From Pseudomonas silesiensis (lineage in GTDB: Bacteria > Pseudomonadota > Gammaproteobacteria > Pseudomonadales > Pseudomonadaceae): DNA of 64,000 nt. The stretch spans positions 2,872,501-2,936,500 of the forward strand of contig NZ_CP014870.1 in NCBI RefSeq assembly GCF_001661075.1, read 5' to 3'. The notes under the pieces were generated by a model. It was not told the DNA's origin. It saw only the letters and a program-made list of their open reading frames with translations, and did not search any database. Made by a program: the position numbers and the translations under genes. Below, one piece after another: positions 43,501-52,021 of this stretch; positions within the stretch are counted from its first letter, which is position 1; the number at the start of each line of letters is the position of its first letter.

Positions 43501-45385
43501 CGGCCAGCGACGATGTATGGCCCGCGGTTTCAAGGCTGAACCAGTAGGCATCCGGGCGAAATCCATTCAGCGCTTTACGCTGGCGGCGGGTGGGGCGGTC
43601 GGGGTCGAGTACCGTATGGACAATGGCGCTATCGACTTGCGACAATGTGCGGTTAAGTCGACGAAGGTTGGCCTCGCCACGAATACCCACCGACAGGGCA
43701 TTGGCCAGTGCGGGTTTCATGGCTTCCAGGCTGGTTCTCTGCAGCGCACCGGTCTCGACAGGTTGCGCCTGCCACTGCGCTTCGAGAGCTGATTTCACGC
43801 TATCGAAGGTTTTCGACAGCGTTGTCGCCTTGTCGGCCAGAACAATTGACGGACGCGATTGCCCCGTAATGACCTGCTGGGTACTCCACCGACCCTGCGT
43901 CGGCATTTCCAACAGCTGATTGTCGATCATGCTGCGCACGTCCAGTGCCTTGTCGAACAACGCCGCAATACTCACGTCACCATCGCTGTGACGGAACACC
44001 CCCAGCGCGTATTCGACGTTATGCAGCTGTTTGTCGATGATTGAGTCAAACAGCGACTCGAAAACTGAACCTGCAATCGCTTCGCCGGAAACCTGAGCAT
44101 CCTTGAAGCCGAGAAAGCGATGGCGATCTTCTTGTGTCAACAATTCGTACAGCTCATCGTCATGCCCTTTGGCAACGACCTTGGCGCGCACGGTGTCATG
44201 TAAGTCTTCAGGGCTCTCAAGCACCTGCAATCCGCTGGCGGGGGTAAAGAGATAGGCATCCGGTTGAGCAATCATGAATGAGCCGGCCAGCTCAACGAAA
44301 TTCGCTGCGTGTTCCCACAGGCGCACGGCTTCAGGAACCAGCGGCGATGGTGCGGTTCGAGTGGTACTGCGGTCGAATAAAACCTCCAGTGCCCGACTCT
44401 GTTCAGGACTGATGATCTTGTCCTGTCGCTTGAACAGGATGTCCGCCCGAGCCTTGTCGCTGATGGCCTGGATAAACAGCTTGCGCCGGGATTGCCCATT
44501 CGGCAGAACATGATTCCAATACGCCCGCAGTTTTTCGCCGAGCAACCAGGTCAGCCCGGCGGACGCGGTCTTGACTGCCTTTTTCCATATCTCATTGTCG
44601 CGCTCGGCCTGGGCCTTATCGTCAGGTACCAACGTTCGGTCCGGGTGGTTGAACGCCAGGGTCTGGTCTGATGGCCAGCCTTGGTGGCGATAGAAAAGCA
44701 TGAGGGCGTCACTGAGGGGCATCGATATTCCCGATGCGGAGTTCACACTCGAATCGATCCCGAAGTCGACCCGGGTGTCCCGTTGCTTCAGTCCTGCAAA
44801 AGAGCGGCCTAACAAACCGTCAAGAATCTCATTCAGCGAATCTGTCAACGGTGGCAGTTGAATCAACGCCTCCAGCAACCGCTGTGCATTCTGTTGCTGA
44901 TTGCTCTTGATGACTGTTTTCTGGTCGTCGAATACCTCGCCCGTGATGATTTCGCGAGTGATCTCGGTGACTGTTTCGCCTTCCAGTTCGATGCGTTGGG
45001 CTATCGAGGCAAAACGCAACAGTTCATCGCGCTTGGACTCGTTGGTCAGTCGCAGAATCAGCTCTGCGGTGAGTGAGTCGACGTCATCGAACTTCTCGAT
45101 CCCCCCGTAGGGCGTATACAGAATCGCATCGTTGTCGTCGGGCGTGGATGACAACATGAAACATCCGGCCAATGGCACCGGCACCTTGTCCTTAACCTTC
45201 AAAAACAGTTTTTCGGCAGACATGGGAGGCGTCTGCTTTTGTCGAAGTTCATCGCTCGCCAACTCGATATGGCTGAGCCAGGAAAAGTCCTTGCTTGAAA
45301 GGGAATGGGTTTTTCGGAGTTCTTCGTGCGTACCCGGTTCATCCAGCACTTGCGGAAAAAACAATGGAGAGGGAGAAGTGGTCAT
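40553..45385 (-). CDS. Giant toxin-like protein with C-terminal zincin (DUF6543-type)
   Basis: A 1,610-residue protein of the pseudomonad dermonecrotic-toxin-like/DUF6543 group. Four divergent modules each contain an LYTP-like motif: residues about 68-126 (ILYTP), 363-421 (YLFTP), 626-688 (ILWTP), 986-1045 (VLYAP). A linker with a Pro-rich stretch is at about 1178-1200. The C terminus has a metalloprotease signature, H1469-E1470-x-x-H1473, D1480 as likely third ligand and NAD at 1584-1586, like aspzincins. There is no signal peptide. GC is lower than neighbours. The ATG at 45385 is chosen over 45526 by homologue-like start. Secretion route and target are unknown. Confidence 0.78.
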   Translation of the reverse strand: MTTSPSPLFFPQVLDEPGTHEELRKTHSLSSKDFSWLSHIELASDELRQKQTPPMSAEKLFLKVKDKVPVPLAGCFMLSSTPDDNDAILYTPYGGIEKFDDVDSLTAELILRLTNESKRDELLRFASIAQRIELEGETVTEITREIITGEVFDDQKTVIKSNQQQNAQRLLEALIQLPPLTDSLNEILDGLLGRSFAGLKQRDTRVDFGIDSSVNSASGISMPLSDALMLFYRHQGWPSDQTLAFNHPDRTLVPDDKAQAERDNEIWKKAVKTASAGLTWLLGEKLRAYWNHVLPNGQSRRKLFIQAISDKARADILFKRQDKIISPEQSRALEVLFDRSTTRTAPSPLVPEAVRLWEHAANFVELAGSFMIAQPDAYLFTPASGLQVLESPEDLHDTVRAKVVAKGHDDELYELLTQEDRHRFLGFKDAQVSGEAIAGSVFESLFDSIIDKQLHNVEYALGVFRHSDGDVSIAALFDKALDVRSMIDNQLLEMPTQGRWSTQQVITGQSRPSIVLADKATTLSKTFDSVKSALEAQWQAQPVETGALQRTSLEAMKPALANALSVGIRGEANLRRLNRTLSQVDSAIVHTVLDPDRPTRRQRKALNGFRPDAYWFSLETAGHTSSLAVHHCFMLTERGGLDTQNSGRAILWTPALGLEAFESVATARTELQRRLLDPIKRLMLLENLLPAERMFHKTYELGNFRQIENNLLLHRQQTAIDHFLAVCDQVRALKLTETKQTKALNALKQQPICTNLQRAKDIGKAIATRQTLPAWLGMASLGEQQKHVEIMEQHRHSLSECKDYLHGIKTLAIYVHEQLVSLQKTRFQGNFIDPDHVKVTPGLAIAGPAQTLTEFALNHVNVLQGTGFTIASTTSKPLPNEMDTEAVKQLLLQLNIKSVYEQLLSEQLSGDSDAAKARKLRYFQQLPWHLLQEAHALKLQEQLSEQAFDAIEQLLDMPNATARAAVKGADAIIRPLQLISTAGATAVDALGMYLISPGKDVAGRQVLYAPYFVGPPFTEFETETGLLGALNTPGPLQDLLIRRLPESSRATFQNLLESTVGETTEMTLASNPITGNVLERLFQDNILLLKQMLGSQSTVTARTDWEKAKELFSSGIKLLSGFLPGKLSCGLFLWQAYKDFKDSAEALQDQHWKHAFKSFVSGAAQMITLGRMMQENPASTPAPVILTAPPAEQPVVAPQWSSINTTSASRTTAQAYESPTVDLEKFQKDATEGTYRDPTTTHHFAPVLGKVYRVAKHGGAWRMMNDTQKGPFLEKAPGPHLVLAADPQSIHYGKAISRFANNVTTRWIATASFNIEAQGMDEIRRKYPAKAQTIVQAMDLARYYAFNCLHNFTQLRTAAPGTRLDTYLKKFFDVSTIDTSILDKIKKVIVPICQALVDPGLDDLDTKRFVVGFNTSPEDNVIAFTIQTDMQKRVYFSDAFFDPELDDYKFFVPQHFEVDAHAQAVTFIHEFSHHFAKTIDIAYLEARLPFTDLIDTATQAGSKLKAKSERIQRDALSMATPRGALFARKNKSTGLWESLDSIPETAHIAKQTMKITGTKTLKDARTAFLDRVKPHLRIDTILSNADSVAMLICEMGRQLDPVPVTPAVLP

Positions 45386-45622
45386 GGAGGTCTCGATGGG
45401 ATCGCCACGTGGCGAATAATGAATGGGCCTCCAACCTAGGTGATGCCCGCGCGGGCAAGGTGGTAAATAGTTATCGCAGTGTGCCGTACCGGGTCGGTTA
45501 CATTGAGCCGGTTGAGCGGCATTCAATCAAAAGATTGACAGCCGGCTCGGGTCGCGTTGTTAATCGGTTTGCATAACCCTCGTACGCTGTTGCCCCCTCC
45601 AATAATTAGTCTGGAGCTTCAG

Positions 45623-46663
45623 ATGTCTGCGCCACACGATCAAGTGTCTACGGCTGTCTCGCAAAACCTGTCCCTCGAAGCGCTGACGGGATTGCTTGAA
45701 AAGATCTTCCTGCGCCAGGGCACCTCGGCTGACGTCGCTCGCGTACTGGCGCAAAACTGCGCCAGCGCCGAACGCGATGGCGCCCATAGCCATGGCGTGT
45801 TTCGCATCCCCGGGTACGTATCGACATTGCAAAGCGGCTGGGTCAATGGCCAGGCCGTGCCAGTGGTCGAGGATGTCGCCTCGGGTTTCGTCCGGGTCGA
45901 CGCCGGCAACGGTTTCGCCCAACCGGCGCTCGCGGCGGCCCGTGCGTTACTGGTGGAAAAGGCCCGCAGTGCCGGGATCGCGGTGCTGGCCATTCGTAAC
46001 TCTCACCATTTCGCCGCCTTGTGGCCGGATGTCGAACCCTTTGCCTATGAAGGGCTGGTGGCGCTGAGTGTGGTCAACAGCATGACCTGTGTCGTGCCGC
46101 ACGGCGCCGATCGTCCCTTGTTCGGGACCAACCCGATTGCTTTCGCCGCGCCGCGGGCCGATGGCGAGCCGATCGTCTTCGACCTGGCCACCAGCGCCAT
46201 TGCCCATGGCGATGTGCAGATCGCCGCGCGCAAGGGCGAACGGTTGCCCGAGGGCATGGGCGTGGACAGCCTCGGCCAGCCGACCCAGGATCCGAAAGCG
46301 ATTCTGGAAGGAGGCGCGTTGCTGCCGTTTGGCGGGCACAAGGGCTCGGCACTGTCGATGATGGTGGAGCTGTTGGCGGCGGCGTTGACCGGGGGGAATT
46401 TTTCGTTCGAGTTCGATTGGTCGAACCATCCGGGCGCCAGGACGCCCTGGACCGGCCAGTTGCTGATTGTCATCGACCCGAGCAAGGCGGCTGGACAGAG
46501 CTTTGCCGAGCGCAGCCAGGAACTCGTGCGGCAGATGCACGGTGTGGGGCTCAAGCGTTTGCCGGGGGATCGACGCCACCAGCAGCGGGCCAAAGCCGCT
46601 ACCGATGGCATCCAGCTTGATGCTCAGACGTTGGCGGATCTGCGAGAACTGGCTGGACTCTGA
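45623..46663 (+). CDS. dpkA: Delta1-piperideine-2-carboxylate/pyrroline-2-carboxylate reductase
   Basis: A 346-residue NAD(P)H-dependent reductase of the Ldh2/MDG family. It matches Pseudomonas DpkA, with the typical ASAERDGAHSHGVFRIPGY, IRNSHHFAALWPDVEPFA, FGTNPIAFAAPR and GALLPFGGHKGSALSMMVELLA. DpkA reduces cyclic imines in D-lysine and D-proline catabolism to L-pipecolate and L-proline. GGAG precedes the ATG. Malate dehydrogenase activity is the family alternative. The gene stands alone, downstream of the toxin gene's divergent start. Confidence 0.87.
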   Translation: MSAPHDQVSTAVSQNLSLEALTGLLEKIFLRQGTSADVARVLAQNCASAERDGAHSHGVFRIPGYVSTLQSGWVNGQAVPVVEDVASGFVRVDAGNGFAQPALAAARALLVEKARSAGIAVLAIRNSHHFAALWPDVEPFAYEGLVALSVVNSMTCVVPHGADRPLFGTNPIAFAAPRADGEPIVFDLATSAIAHGDVQIAARKGERLPEGMGVDSLGQPTQDPKAILEGGALLPFGGHKGSALSMMVELLAAALTGGNFSFEFDWSNHPGARTPWTGQLLIVIDPSKAAGQSFAERSQELVRQMHGVGLKRLPGDRRHQQRAKAATDGIQLDAQTLADLRELAGL

Positions 46664-46713
46664 AATCTGCTGTTCATACTGGAACGGCGAGCCCGATGGT
46701 TAACGCCGGCCAA

Positions 46714-46814
46714 TGTAGGAGCGAGCCTGCTCGCGAAGATCTCAAGGACACCGCGTTTGTTCAGAAAAAACGCGTCATCGTTAACGTCCATCGCGAGCAA
46801 GCTTGCTCCTACAG
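46714..46814. repeat. REPIN (complete, 101 bp)
   Basis: REPs at 46714-46738 and 46790-46814 are inverted; the spacer contains the core ACGCGTCATCGTTAACG also seen at 56000-56050 and 58880-58925. It lies between dpkA and the DUF883 gene. Confidence 0.88.
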
Positions 46815-46815
46815 C

Positions 46816-47133
46816 TTACCGCCTACCCAGCAGCAACCCGACCACCAGGCCGAAACCGGCGGAGATGGCCACGGTCTGCCACGGATGACCACCAATGTAG
46901 GTCTCGGTGGCTTCGACCGCAGGCAGGGTCCTGTCGCGTACGCTGGTCACCGAGTCACGCGCCTGCTGAAGTTTCTGGGCGATTTGCCCACGAAGGGTAT
47001 CCGCTTCCTCACCGACCAGTGAGGCACTGCTTTTGAGCAGTTTTTCCGACTCTTCGATCAGAGCCTGAAGTTCGCTGAACGCTTGATCCTTGATTTGATC
47101 TTCGGCGACTTGTGCGGCGGTTTTCCGAGCCAT
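46816..47133 (-). CDS. DUF883 (ElaB/YqjD) membrane-anchored ribosome-associated protein
   Basis: A 105-residue protein: an amphipathic N-terminal coiled helix (FSELQALIEESEKLLKSS) then a C-terminal membrane anchor ending in GFGLVVGLLLGRR, the hallmark of the family. E. coli YqjD and ElaB bind ribosomes and the inner membrane in stationary phase. AAGGAG precedes the ATG. Confidence 0.87.
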   Translation of the reverse strand: MARKTAAQVAEDQIKDQAFSELQALIEESEKLLKSSASLVGEEADTLRGQIAQKLQQARDSVTSVRDRTLPAVEATETYIGGHPWQTVAISAGFGLVVGLLLGRR

Positions 47134-47297
47134 TGAGGTACTCCTTGCAGTGAATGGGCAGTAAATAATGGAGTCTGCGACCGTGGAAAAAGTTGCAGCG
47201 AATTTGCCTGCCGACCTCATCCTGATGAAAAATCCGGCGCAGGAAATTTCTTTCTACAGTGTAAGATGTCGCCTATTTTACGCAGCAGGTATTTCCC

Positions 47298-47549
47298 ATG
47301 AGCTTCAATCTGGCCGACAGACCCCTTGCCGAGCGCGCCGCGCTTGAAGATGAGAAATCCCGTCTGTTCGAGCTCTGGCAAAACAACCTGGGCAAAGCCA
47401 AGGGCGAGGCGGCACGGTTGTTCGGCGAACGCGCCAAGCGCAAAGGCAAATGGGCCGAGTGGGTGCGTGCCGAGCTCGACGGCATGTCGCCACCGGAATT
47501 CGCAAACATGGTGCGCAGTGAAGTCAATCGGCTGATGGCTGCGAAATAG
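47298..47549 (+). CDS. Small conserved hypothetical protein
   Basis: An 83-residue charged helical protein (RLFELWQNNLGKAKGEAARLF, WAEWVRAELDGMSPPEFANM). AGGT lies 8 bases before the ATG. No family known to me. Codon use fits the genome. Confidence 0.65.
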   Translation: MSFNLADRPLAERAALEDEKSRLFELWQNNLGKAKGEAARLFGERAKRKGKWAEWVRAELDGMSPPEFANMVRSEVNRLMAAK

Positions 47550-47599
47550 ATGTCCATCTGACACTACCCCTTTAGGCTATTTCGACAGCTGCAATATGG

Positions 47600-48517
47600 T
47601 CATTGCGCGCGCGCAAAGCTCGCGACAATGGCTTCTCGCACTTTCAAAACCACCGGATCCAACTGGGTGCTGGTGCGCCAGCCCAGTTCGATCGGGTAAC
47701 GCGGCAGGTCCAGCGGGCAGGGCAGCAGCGCCAGGCCGCTGAGCGCCGCAATGCTTTGGGCAGCGTGGGCCGGAATCGTCGCCACCGCCTGACTGCCCTT
47801 GAGCAAGTACGGCAACGCCGCAAAGTGCGTGGTCGAGGCGCTCACCCGTCGACTCAAGCCCAGCGCCGCCAAGCCTGCATCGGTGATCCCGATAAAACCG
47901 CCGGACGACACCAGTATGTGCTCGCGGGCGACGAACTCTTCCAGGCTGATGCTGTGTTGTCCCTCAGCCAGGCTCGCAGGATCGACCAGGCACTGATAAA
48001 TGCCCTCGCCGAGCACCTGGCGGCTGAGCAAGCGTTCGGCGAAACCGCCGGCGGTGATCGCCAGATCGATGCTGCGCTCCATTAGCGCCTGGGCAACGAT
48101 CTGACTGTGGGTCTGGCGGAAGATCAGCCGCAGCCCTGGCGCGCAGAGGGCGATTTCTTCGATCAATCTGCGCCCGTAGGCGATCTCGAAATCATCCGAC
48201 AAACCCAGTGTGACCGAGCGCCCGTCGTAGTGATCGGCGTCAGGATCGACCATCGCCAGGCTCTGCCGGCATTTGTTCAGCGCCTCGCTGACCACCGGCT
48301 TCAATTGATTGGCCTTGAGTGTCGGCGCCAGGCCGCGACCGGTGCGCACGAACAATTGATCGCCATACAGCTCGCGCAAGCGGCGCAATGCGGCGCTGAC
48401 TGCCGATTGCGTCACGCCCAGCCGTAACGCGGCACGGCTCGCGCTGGACTCCTCATGCAGGGCTTCAAAGACTTTAAGCAGATTGAGATCGACGGTTGCG
48501 ATATTCATCGTGTTCAT
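47600..48517 (-). CDS. LysR-family regulator of the nitrilase gene
   Basis: A 305-residue LysR-type regulator of the NodD/SyrM-like subgroup (VDLNLLKVFEALHEESSASRAAL, GVTQSAVSAALRRLRELY). It is transcribed divergently from the nitrilase gene across an 84-base gap and probably controls it. The start could be ATG 48517 or 48508; no strong ribosome binding site helps. Confidence 0.83.
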   Translation of the reverse strand: MNTMNIATVDLNLLKVFEALHEESSASRAALRLGVTQSAVSAALRRLRELYGDQLFVRTGRGLAPTLKANQLKPVVSEALNKCRQSLAMVDPDADHYDGRSVTLGLSDDFEIAYGRRLIEEIALCAPGLRLIFRQTHSQIVAQALMERSIDLAITAGGFAERLLSRQVLGEGIYQCLVDPASLAEGQHSISLEEFVAREHILVSSGGFIGITDAGLAALGLSRRVSASTTHFAALPYLLKGSQAVATIPAHAAQSIAALSGLALLPCPLDLPRYPIELGWRTSTQLDPVVLKVREAIVASFARAQ

Positions 48518-48601
48518 ATCATTCAGCAGTGAATCGGTCTTTATTCATGATCCGGCGACGGCCGAGAATGAGCAACACCTCATTACCTTTCGGAGACTGC
48601 C

Positions 48602-49525
48602 ATGCCCAAGTCAATTGTTGCTGCGCTGCAAATCGGCGCCTTGCCGGGCGGCAAGGACGAGACCCTGGAACAAATACTGTCGTATGAAAACGCTATTGTT
48701 GAGTCCGGTGCCGCGCTGGTGGTAATGCCCGAAGCGCTGCTCGGCGGTTACCCCAAGGGCGAGGGTTTTGGCACGCAACTGGGCTATCGACTGCCGGAAG
48801 GTCGTGAAGCCTTTGCCCGGTACTTCGCCAACGCCATCGACGTGCCCGGTGTGGAAACCGAGGCGTTGGCTGGCTTGTCGGCACGTACCGGGGCCACGCT
48901 GGTGATCGGTGTCATCGAGCGCGCTGGCAGCACTTTGTATTGCACCGCGTTGTACTTCGATCCGCAGGCGGGGCTGGTGGCCAGACACCGCAAGTTGATG
49001 CCGACGGGTACTGAACGGCTCATCTGGGGCAAGGGTGATGGTTCGACCTTGCCCGTGATCGACAGTCAGGTCGGGCGGATCGGTGCGCTGGTGTGCTGGG
49101 AAAACATGATGCCGCTGTTGCGCACCGCGATGTACGCCAAGGGCGTGGAGGTCTGGTGCGCGCCAACGGTGGATGAGCGGGAGATGTGGCAAGTGAGCAT
49201 GCGCCACATCGCCCACGAAGGACGCTGCTTCGTGGTCAGCGCCTGCCAGGTTCAGGATTCACCGCAGGCCCTGGGCGTGGACATCGCCAACTGGCCGGCG
49301 GACCGGCCGCTGATTGCCGGCGGCAGTGTAATCGTCGGGCCGATGGGCGACATTCTGGCTGGGCCTCTGCGCGGCGGGCCCGGGTTGTTGACCGCCGAGA
49401 TCGACACCGATGATCTGGTTCGCGCCCGTTACGACTTCGACGTGGTCGGGCACTATGCGCGCCCGGATGTGTTTGAACTGACGGTGGATGAGCGGGCTAA
49501 ACCCGGCGTGCGCTTCACTGCATGA
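48602..49525 (+). CDS. Nitrilase
   Basis: A 307-residue carbon-nitrogen hydrolase of the nitrilase branch converting an organic nitrile to its carboxylic acid and ammonia. The catalytic triad is complete: E44 ([12 protein letters not shown]), K131 ([16 protein letters not shown]) and C165 (VCWENMMPL). The GTERLIWG and CWENMMP segments are typical of true nitrilases rather than amidases. GGAG precedes the ATG. Single-gene unit with its own LysR regulator. Confidence 0.9.
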   Translation: MPKSIVAALQIGALPGGKDETLEQILSYENAIVESGAALVVMPEALLGGYPKGEGFGTQLGYRLPEGREAFARYFANAIDVPGVETEALAGLSARTGATLVIGVIERAGSTLYCTALYFDPQAGLVARHRKLMPTGTERLIWGKGDGSTLPVIDSQVGRIGALVCWENMMPLLRTAMYAKGVEVWCAPTVDEREMWQVSMRHIAHEGRCFVVSACQVQDSPQALGVDIANWPADRPLIAGGSVIVGPMGDILAGPLRGGPGLLTAEIDTDDLVRARYDFDVVGHYARPDVFELTVDERAKPGVRFTA

Positions 49526-49534
49526 CTTCCCTTT

Positions 49535-49621
49535 GGGGTGGGCTTGCTCGCGAATGCGGTAGGGCAGTCAAGTTATTTGCTGGATGTGCCAGCGTCTTCG
49601 CGGGCAAGCCCGCTCCCACAG
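49535..49621. repeat. REPIN
   Basis: A REP at 49535-49556 (GGGCTTGCTCGCGAATG) is paired with an inverted copy at 49597-49620 (CGCGGGCAAGCCCGCTCCCA). It lies between the nitrilase and GNAT gene ends and may end both transcripts. Confidence 0.8.
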
Positions 49622-49678
49622 TTGATCGGTGTTGTCCGGAAGTTTTGTGGTCGACACCGGCCCTTTGTGGCGTGAGGT

Positions 49679-50221
49679 TCAGCGCTGCTGCAGCCACTCT
49701 TCGCGGGTGATTTCCCATATTTCTCTCGGCAATCGCCCACTGACGAAATCCCCCTCGTCGGTGCCGATCAAGCGCATGCCCGTGCGTTGCGAGAGTTTGC
49801 GCGAGCCGATATTGAGCGCCGCTTTCGGCACACGCAGCACTGAACGACCGAGGGTCTTGAACCAGTACCCGGTCACGGCGGCACTGGCTTCGCTCATCAA
49901 GCCCTGGCCTTGCCACTTCGGTGCGAGCCAGAAGCCGCGGTTGTTGTCCTGTTCATTCATCAGGCTGATATTGCCGATCAGTTGCCCGGGTGCCGACTTC
50001 AAGCGGATCGACCAGTGCCATTCCTCGCCGCGGGCCATCGCCGGCAGGGCGTTATCGCGCAGATAAGTCAGCGCACCATCGGCGGGATAGGGCCAGGGCA
50101 CCAAGGCGTTCAGATAGCGCACCACCTCCCAGTGCGGGAACAGTCGCTGGATCGCCTCGGCGTCGGTCAGTTCCAGCGGGCGCAGGATCAGGCGTTCGGT
50201 GTAGAGCGTGGGGGTGTCCAT
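49679..50221 (-). CDS. RimJ/RimL-type GNAT acetyltransferase
   Basis: A 180-residue acetyltransferase: TERLILRPLELTDAEAIQRLF at the N terminus, then GFWLAPKWQGQGLMSEASAAV (acetyl-CoA loop) and a C-terminal SRKLSQRTGMRLIG. It resembles enzymes that acetylate ribosomal-protein N termini or small amines; substrate is unknown. AAGGAGG precedes the ATG. Confidence 0.82.
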   Translation of the reverse strand: MDTPTLYTERLILRPLELTDAEAIQRLFPHWEVVRYLNALVPWPYPADGALTYLRDNALPAMARGEEWHWSIRLKSAPGQLIGNISLMNEQDNNRGFWLAPKWQGQGLMSEASAAVTGYWFKTLGRSVLRVPKAALNIGSRKLSQRTGMRLIGTDEGDFVSGRLPREIWEITREEWLQQR

Positions 50222-50272
50222 GTGTATTGCCTCCTTGTCTGTCCCTATTGAACGTGATCGCCAGCGCCGGAT

Positions 50273-50746
50273 TTACCTGGGTGTGAAAGTCGGCCCCGGC
50301 AGGCTGAGCTTGCCACTGTCGACAAAACGCAGGGTACCAAACAGGCCACCAGCCAGCTTGCCGCGCAGCACGTACGGCATGTTGTTCAGGGTCTGCGTCT
50401 GACTCAGGCCCAATGTCTGGCGCAGTACAGAGAACGCCGAGACGCTCACCGGCACGGTCAGGACGGTGTCGGAGAAGCGTGCAATCGTGCCCATCTGATC
50501 ACTGACCCCCGAGGCCAGTGGCTGACCGTTGACCTCCAGGTCCAGGGCCACGCCGTTGTAGTCGATCGCGGTTTCATTGGGGTTTTGCACGCGTATCTTC
50601 ACGGCAAAACGCACTTCCATGTCCTGGCTCGGCAGCGGTTCGAAACCGACCACGTTGACGTTCAGCGGATCGCGATTGGGCAGCAGGGCACAGGCGTTCA
50701 GGGAGAGGAGCAGCAACGAGAGGGATAAAGCGATGAGTCTGCGCAT
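50273..50746 (-). CDS. LEA14-like (WHy domain) lipoprotein
   Basis: A 157-residue lipoprotein with a lipobox ending LSLNAC (C19). Residues 35-150 form a LEA type 2/WHy domain (VRFAVKIRVQNPNETAIDYNG, DLEVNGQPLASG). Such proteins protect envelope components under stress. The longer upstream frame (to 51118) lacks homology; the ATG at 50746 is used. Confidence 0.82.
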   Translation of the reverse strand: MRRLIALSLSLLLLSLNACALLPNRDPLNVNVVGFEPLPSQDMEVRFAVKIRVQNPNETAIDYNGVALDLEVNGQPLASGVSDQMGTIARFSDTVLTVPVSVSAFSVLRQTLGLSQTQTLNNMPYVLRGKLAGGLFGTLRFVDSGKLSLPGPTFTPR

Positions 50747-50925
50747 TGAGGGGCTCTCGACAGAAAAGGGACCGAACCCCCGATGGCTCGATCCTTGAGC
50801 GCTGTTCGGCGGTTCAACCTGTGCGACCACGTTCACTGTGAGGAGTTCGCTGCGGACTGTCACCTGTGGTTCGGCACCGCCGAGCACGGGCTTGGGCATC
50901 AGTTGCAGCGACGGTGCGACGATTC

Positions 50926-51018
50926 GACCTGCTCGCGAAGGCGGCGTGTCAGTCGATAGCAATGTTGGATGTGCCTGCCTCTTCGCCGGCAAGCCGGTCT
51001 CGCTCCCACAGGGGCATC
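50926..51018. repeat. Degenerate REPIN
   Basis: REP-like CCTGCTCGCGAAGG at 50926-50942 and an inverted copy at 50977-51018 carrying an extra CTCGCTC. It lies between the lipoprotein gene and the LysR gene end. Confidence 0.7.
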
Positions 51019-51026
51019 GCTGCCCC

Positions 51027-51920
51027 TCAGGCAAACGCCGCGAGCAAATCTTCCTCAAACGCCTTCTGCGCATCCCCCGCCACCTGCGCGCGATGGCGGG
51101 CCAGATGAAAGGCCACATCGAAACTCATGTCGCCACGGCGCACGCTCCTGAGCAAACCCTTGTCCTCCCAGCTCCTGGCAAAGTGACTGGGCAGATGCCC
51201 CACATGCTTGCCAGAGAGAATGAAGGCGAGGGTGCCTTCGACCTGCTCCGAGCGCGCCGAACACAGCTTGCCCTGGAACGGCTCGTCGTTGCGCAGGAAG
51301 CGGTACGGGTGATCGACCCGGTCGCAGGCCTGGAGCGCCTGATCGTCCGGCGCGTCGTCTGTGAACAGCGGATGGCCGGGGGCGCAATACAGGTGCTGGG
51401 TTTCGGTGAACAGTTCGCGGTAGTCAAACGCGCTTTGCACCTGTGAGAAATAGCCGATCGCCAGGTCCAGCCGCTGTTGCAACAGCAAGCGCTCCATTTC
51501 GCCGGGCATCGCGCTGATCAATTCGAGGCGTACCGATTCGTCCCGCTCGCGAAAGCGCCGGATGGCCCCGGCCACCCGTTGCAGCACCGATTGATCGAGC
51601 GCCTCGGACAACCCCAGCCGTACTTCGCCGATCAATCGACCCGCCACGCCGTTGGATTGATGGCGGAATGCTTCGATGGATTCGAACAACCCCCTTGTCG
51701 CCGTCAACAGTCGTTCACCCTTGGGCGTGACCTTGAATCCGCCCTTGCCGCGACTGCACAACCGATAGCCGAGCCGGGTTTCAAGCCTGGCCATTTGCTG
51801 GCTGATACTCGACTGGCTCAAACCCAGCTCACCCTGGGCCGCGCTGAAGCCGCCGCATTCGACCACGCTGACGAACAGCCGTAGCAGGTGCAGATCGAGA
51901 TCGTGCAGTTGGCCGAGCAT
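51027..51920 (-). CDS. LysR-family regulator, divergent from polyamine genes
   Basis: A 297-residue LysR-type regulator with intact winged helix (HLLRLFVSVVECGGFSAAQGEL, GLSQSSISQQMARLE). Divergent from the polyamine-binding protein gene across 101 bases and therefore its probable regulator, with agmatine or a polyamine as likely ligand by context. A TTG at 51923 is an alternative start. Confidence 0.83.
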   Translation of the reverse strand: MLGQLHDLDLHLLRLFVSVVECGGFSAAQGELGLSQSSISQQMARLETRLGYRLCSRGKGGFKVTPKGERLLTATRGLFESIEAFRHQSNGVAGRLIGEVRLGLSEALDQSVLQRVAGAIRRFRERDESVRLELISAMPGEMERLLLQQRLDLAIGYFSQVQSAFDYRELFTETQHLYCAPGHPLFTDDAPDDQALQACDRVDHPYRFLRNDEPFQGKLCSARSEQVEGTLAFILSGKHVGHLPSHFARSWEDKGLLRSVRRGDMSFDVAFHLARHRAQVAGDAQKAFEEDLLAAFA

Positions 51921-52021
51921 CAAACATTACTCCAGGATAAAGTCAGGTTAACAATCTTTATATTTTTCCAATGTATCCGACTCGGCATCCTGCAACCACT
52001 TCCTCCGGTCAGGTGTTCGTC

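Noticed and set aside
40553..45385. Toxin gene as part of a prophage or type VI cluster
   Set aside because: No phage, VgrG, Hcp, PAAR or adaptor gene is present within the window.
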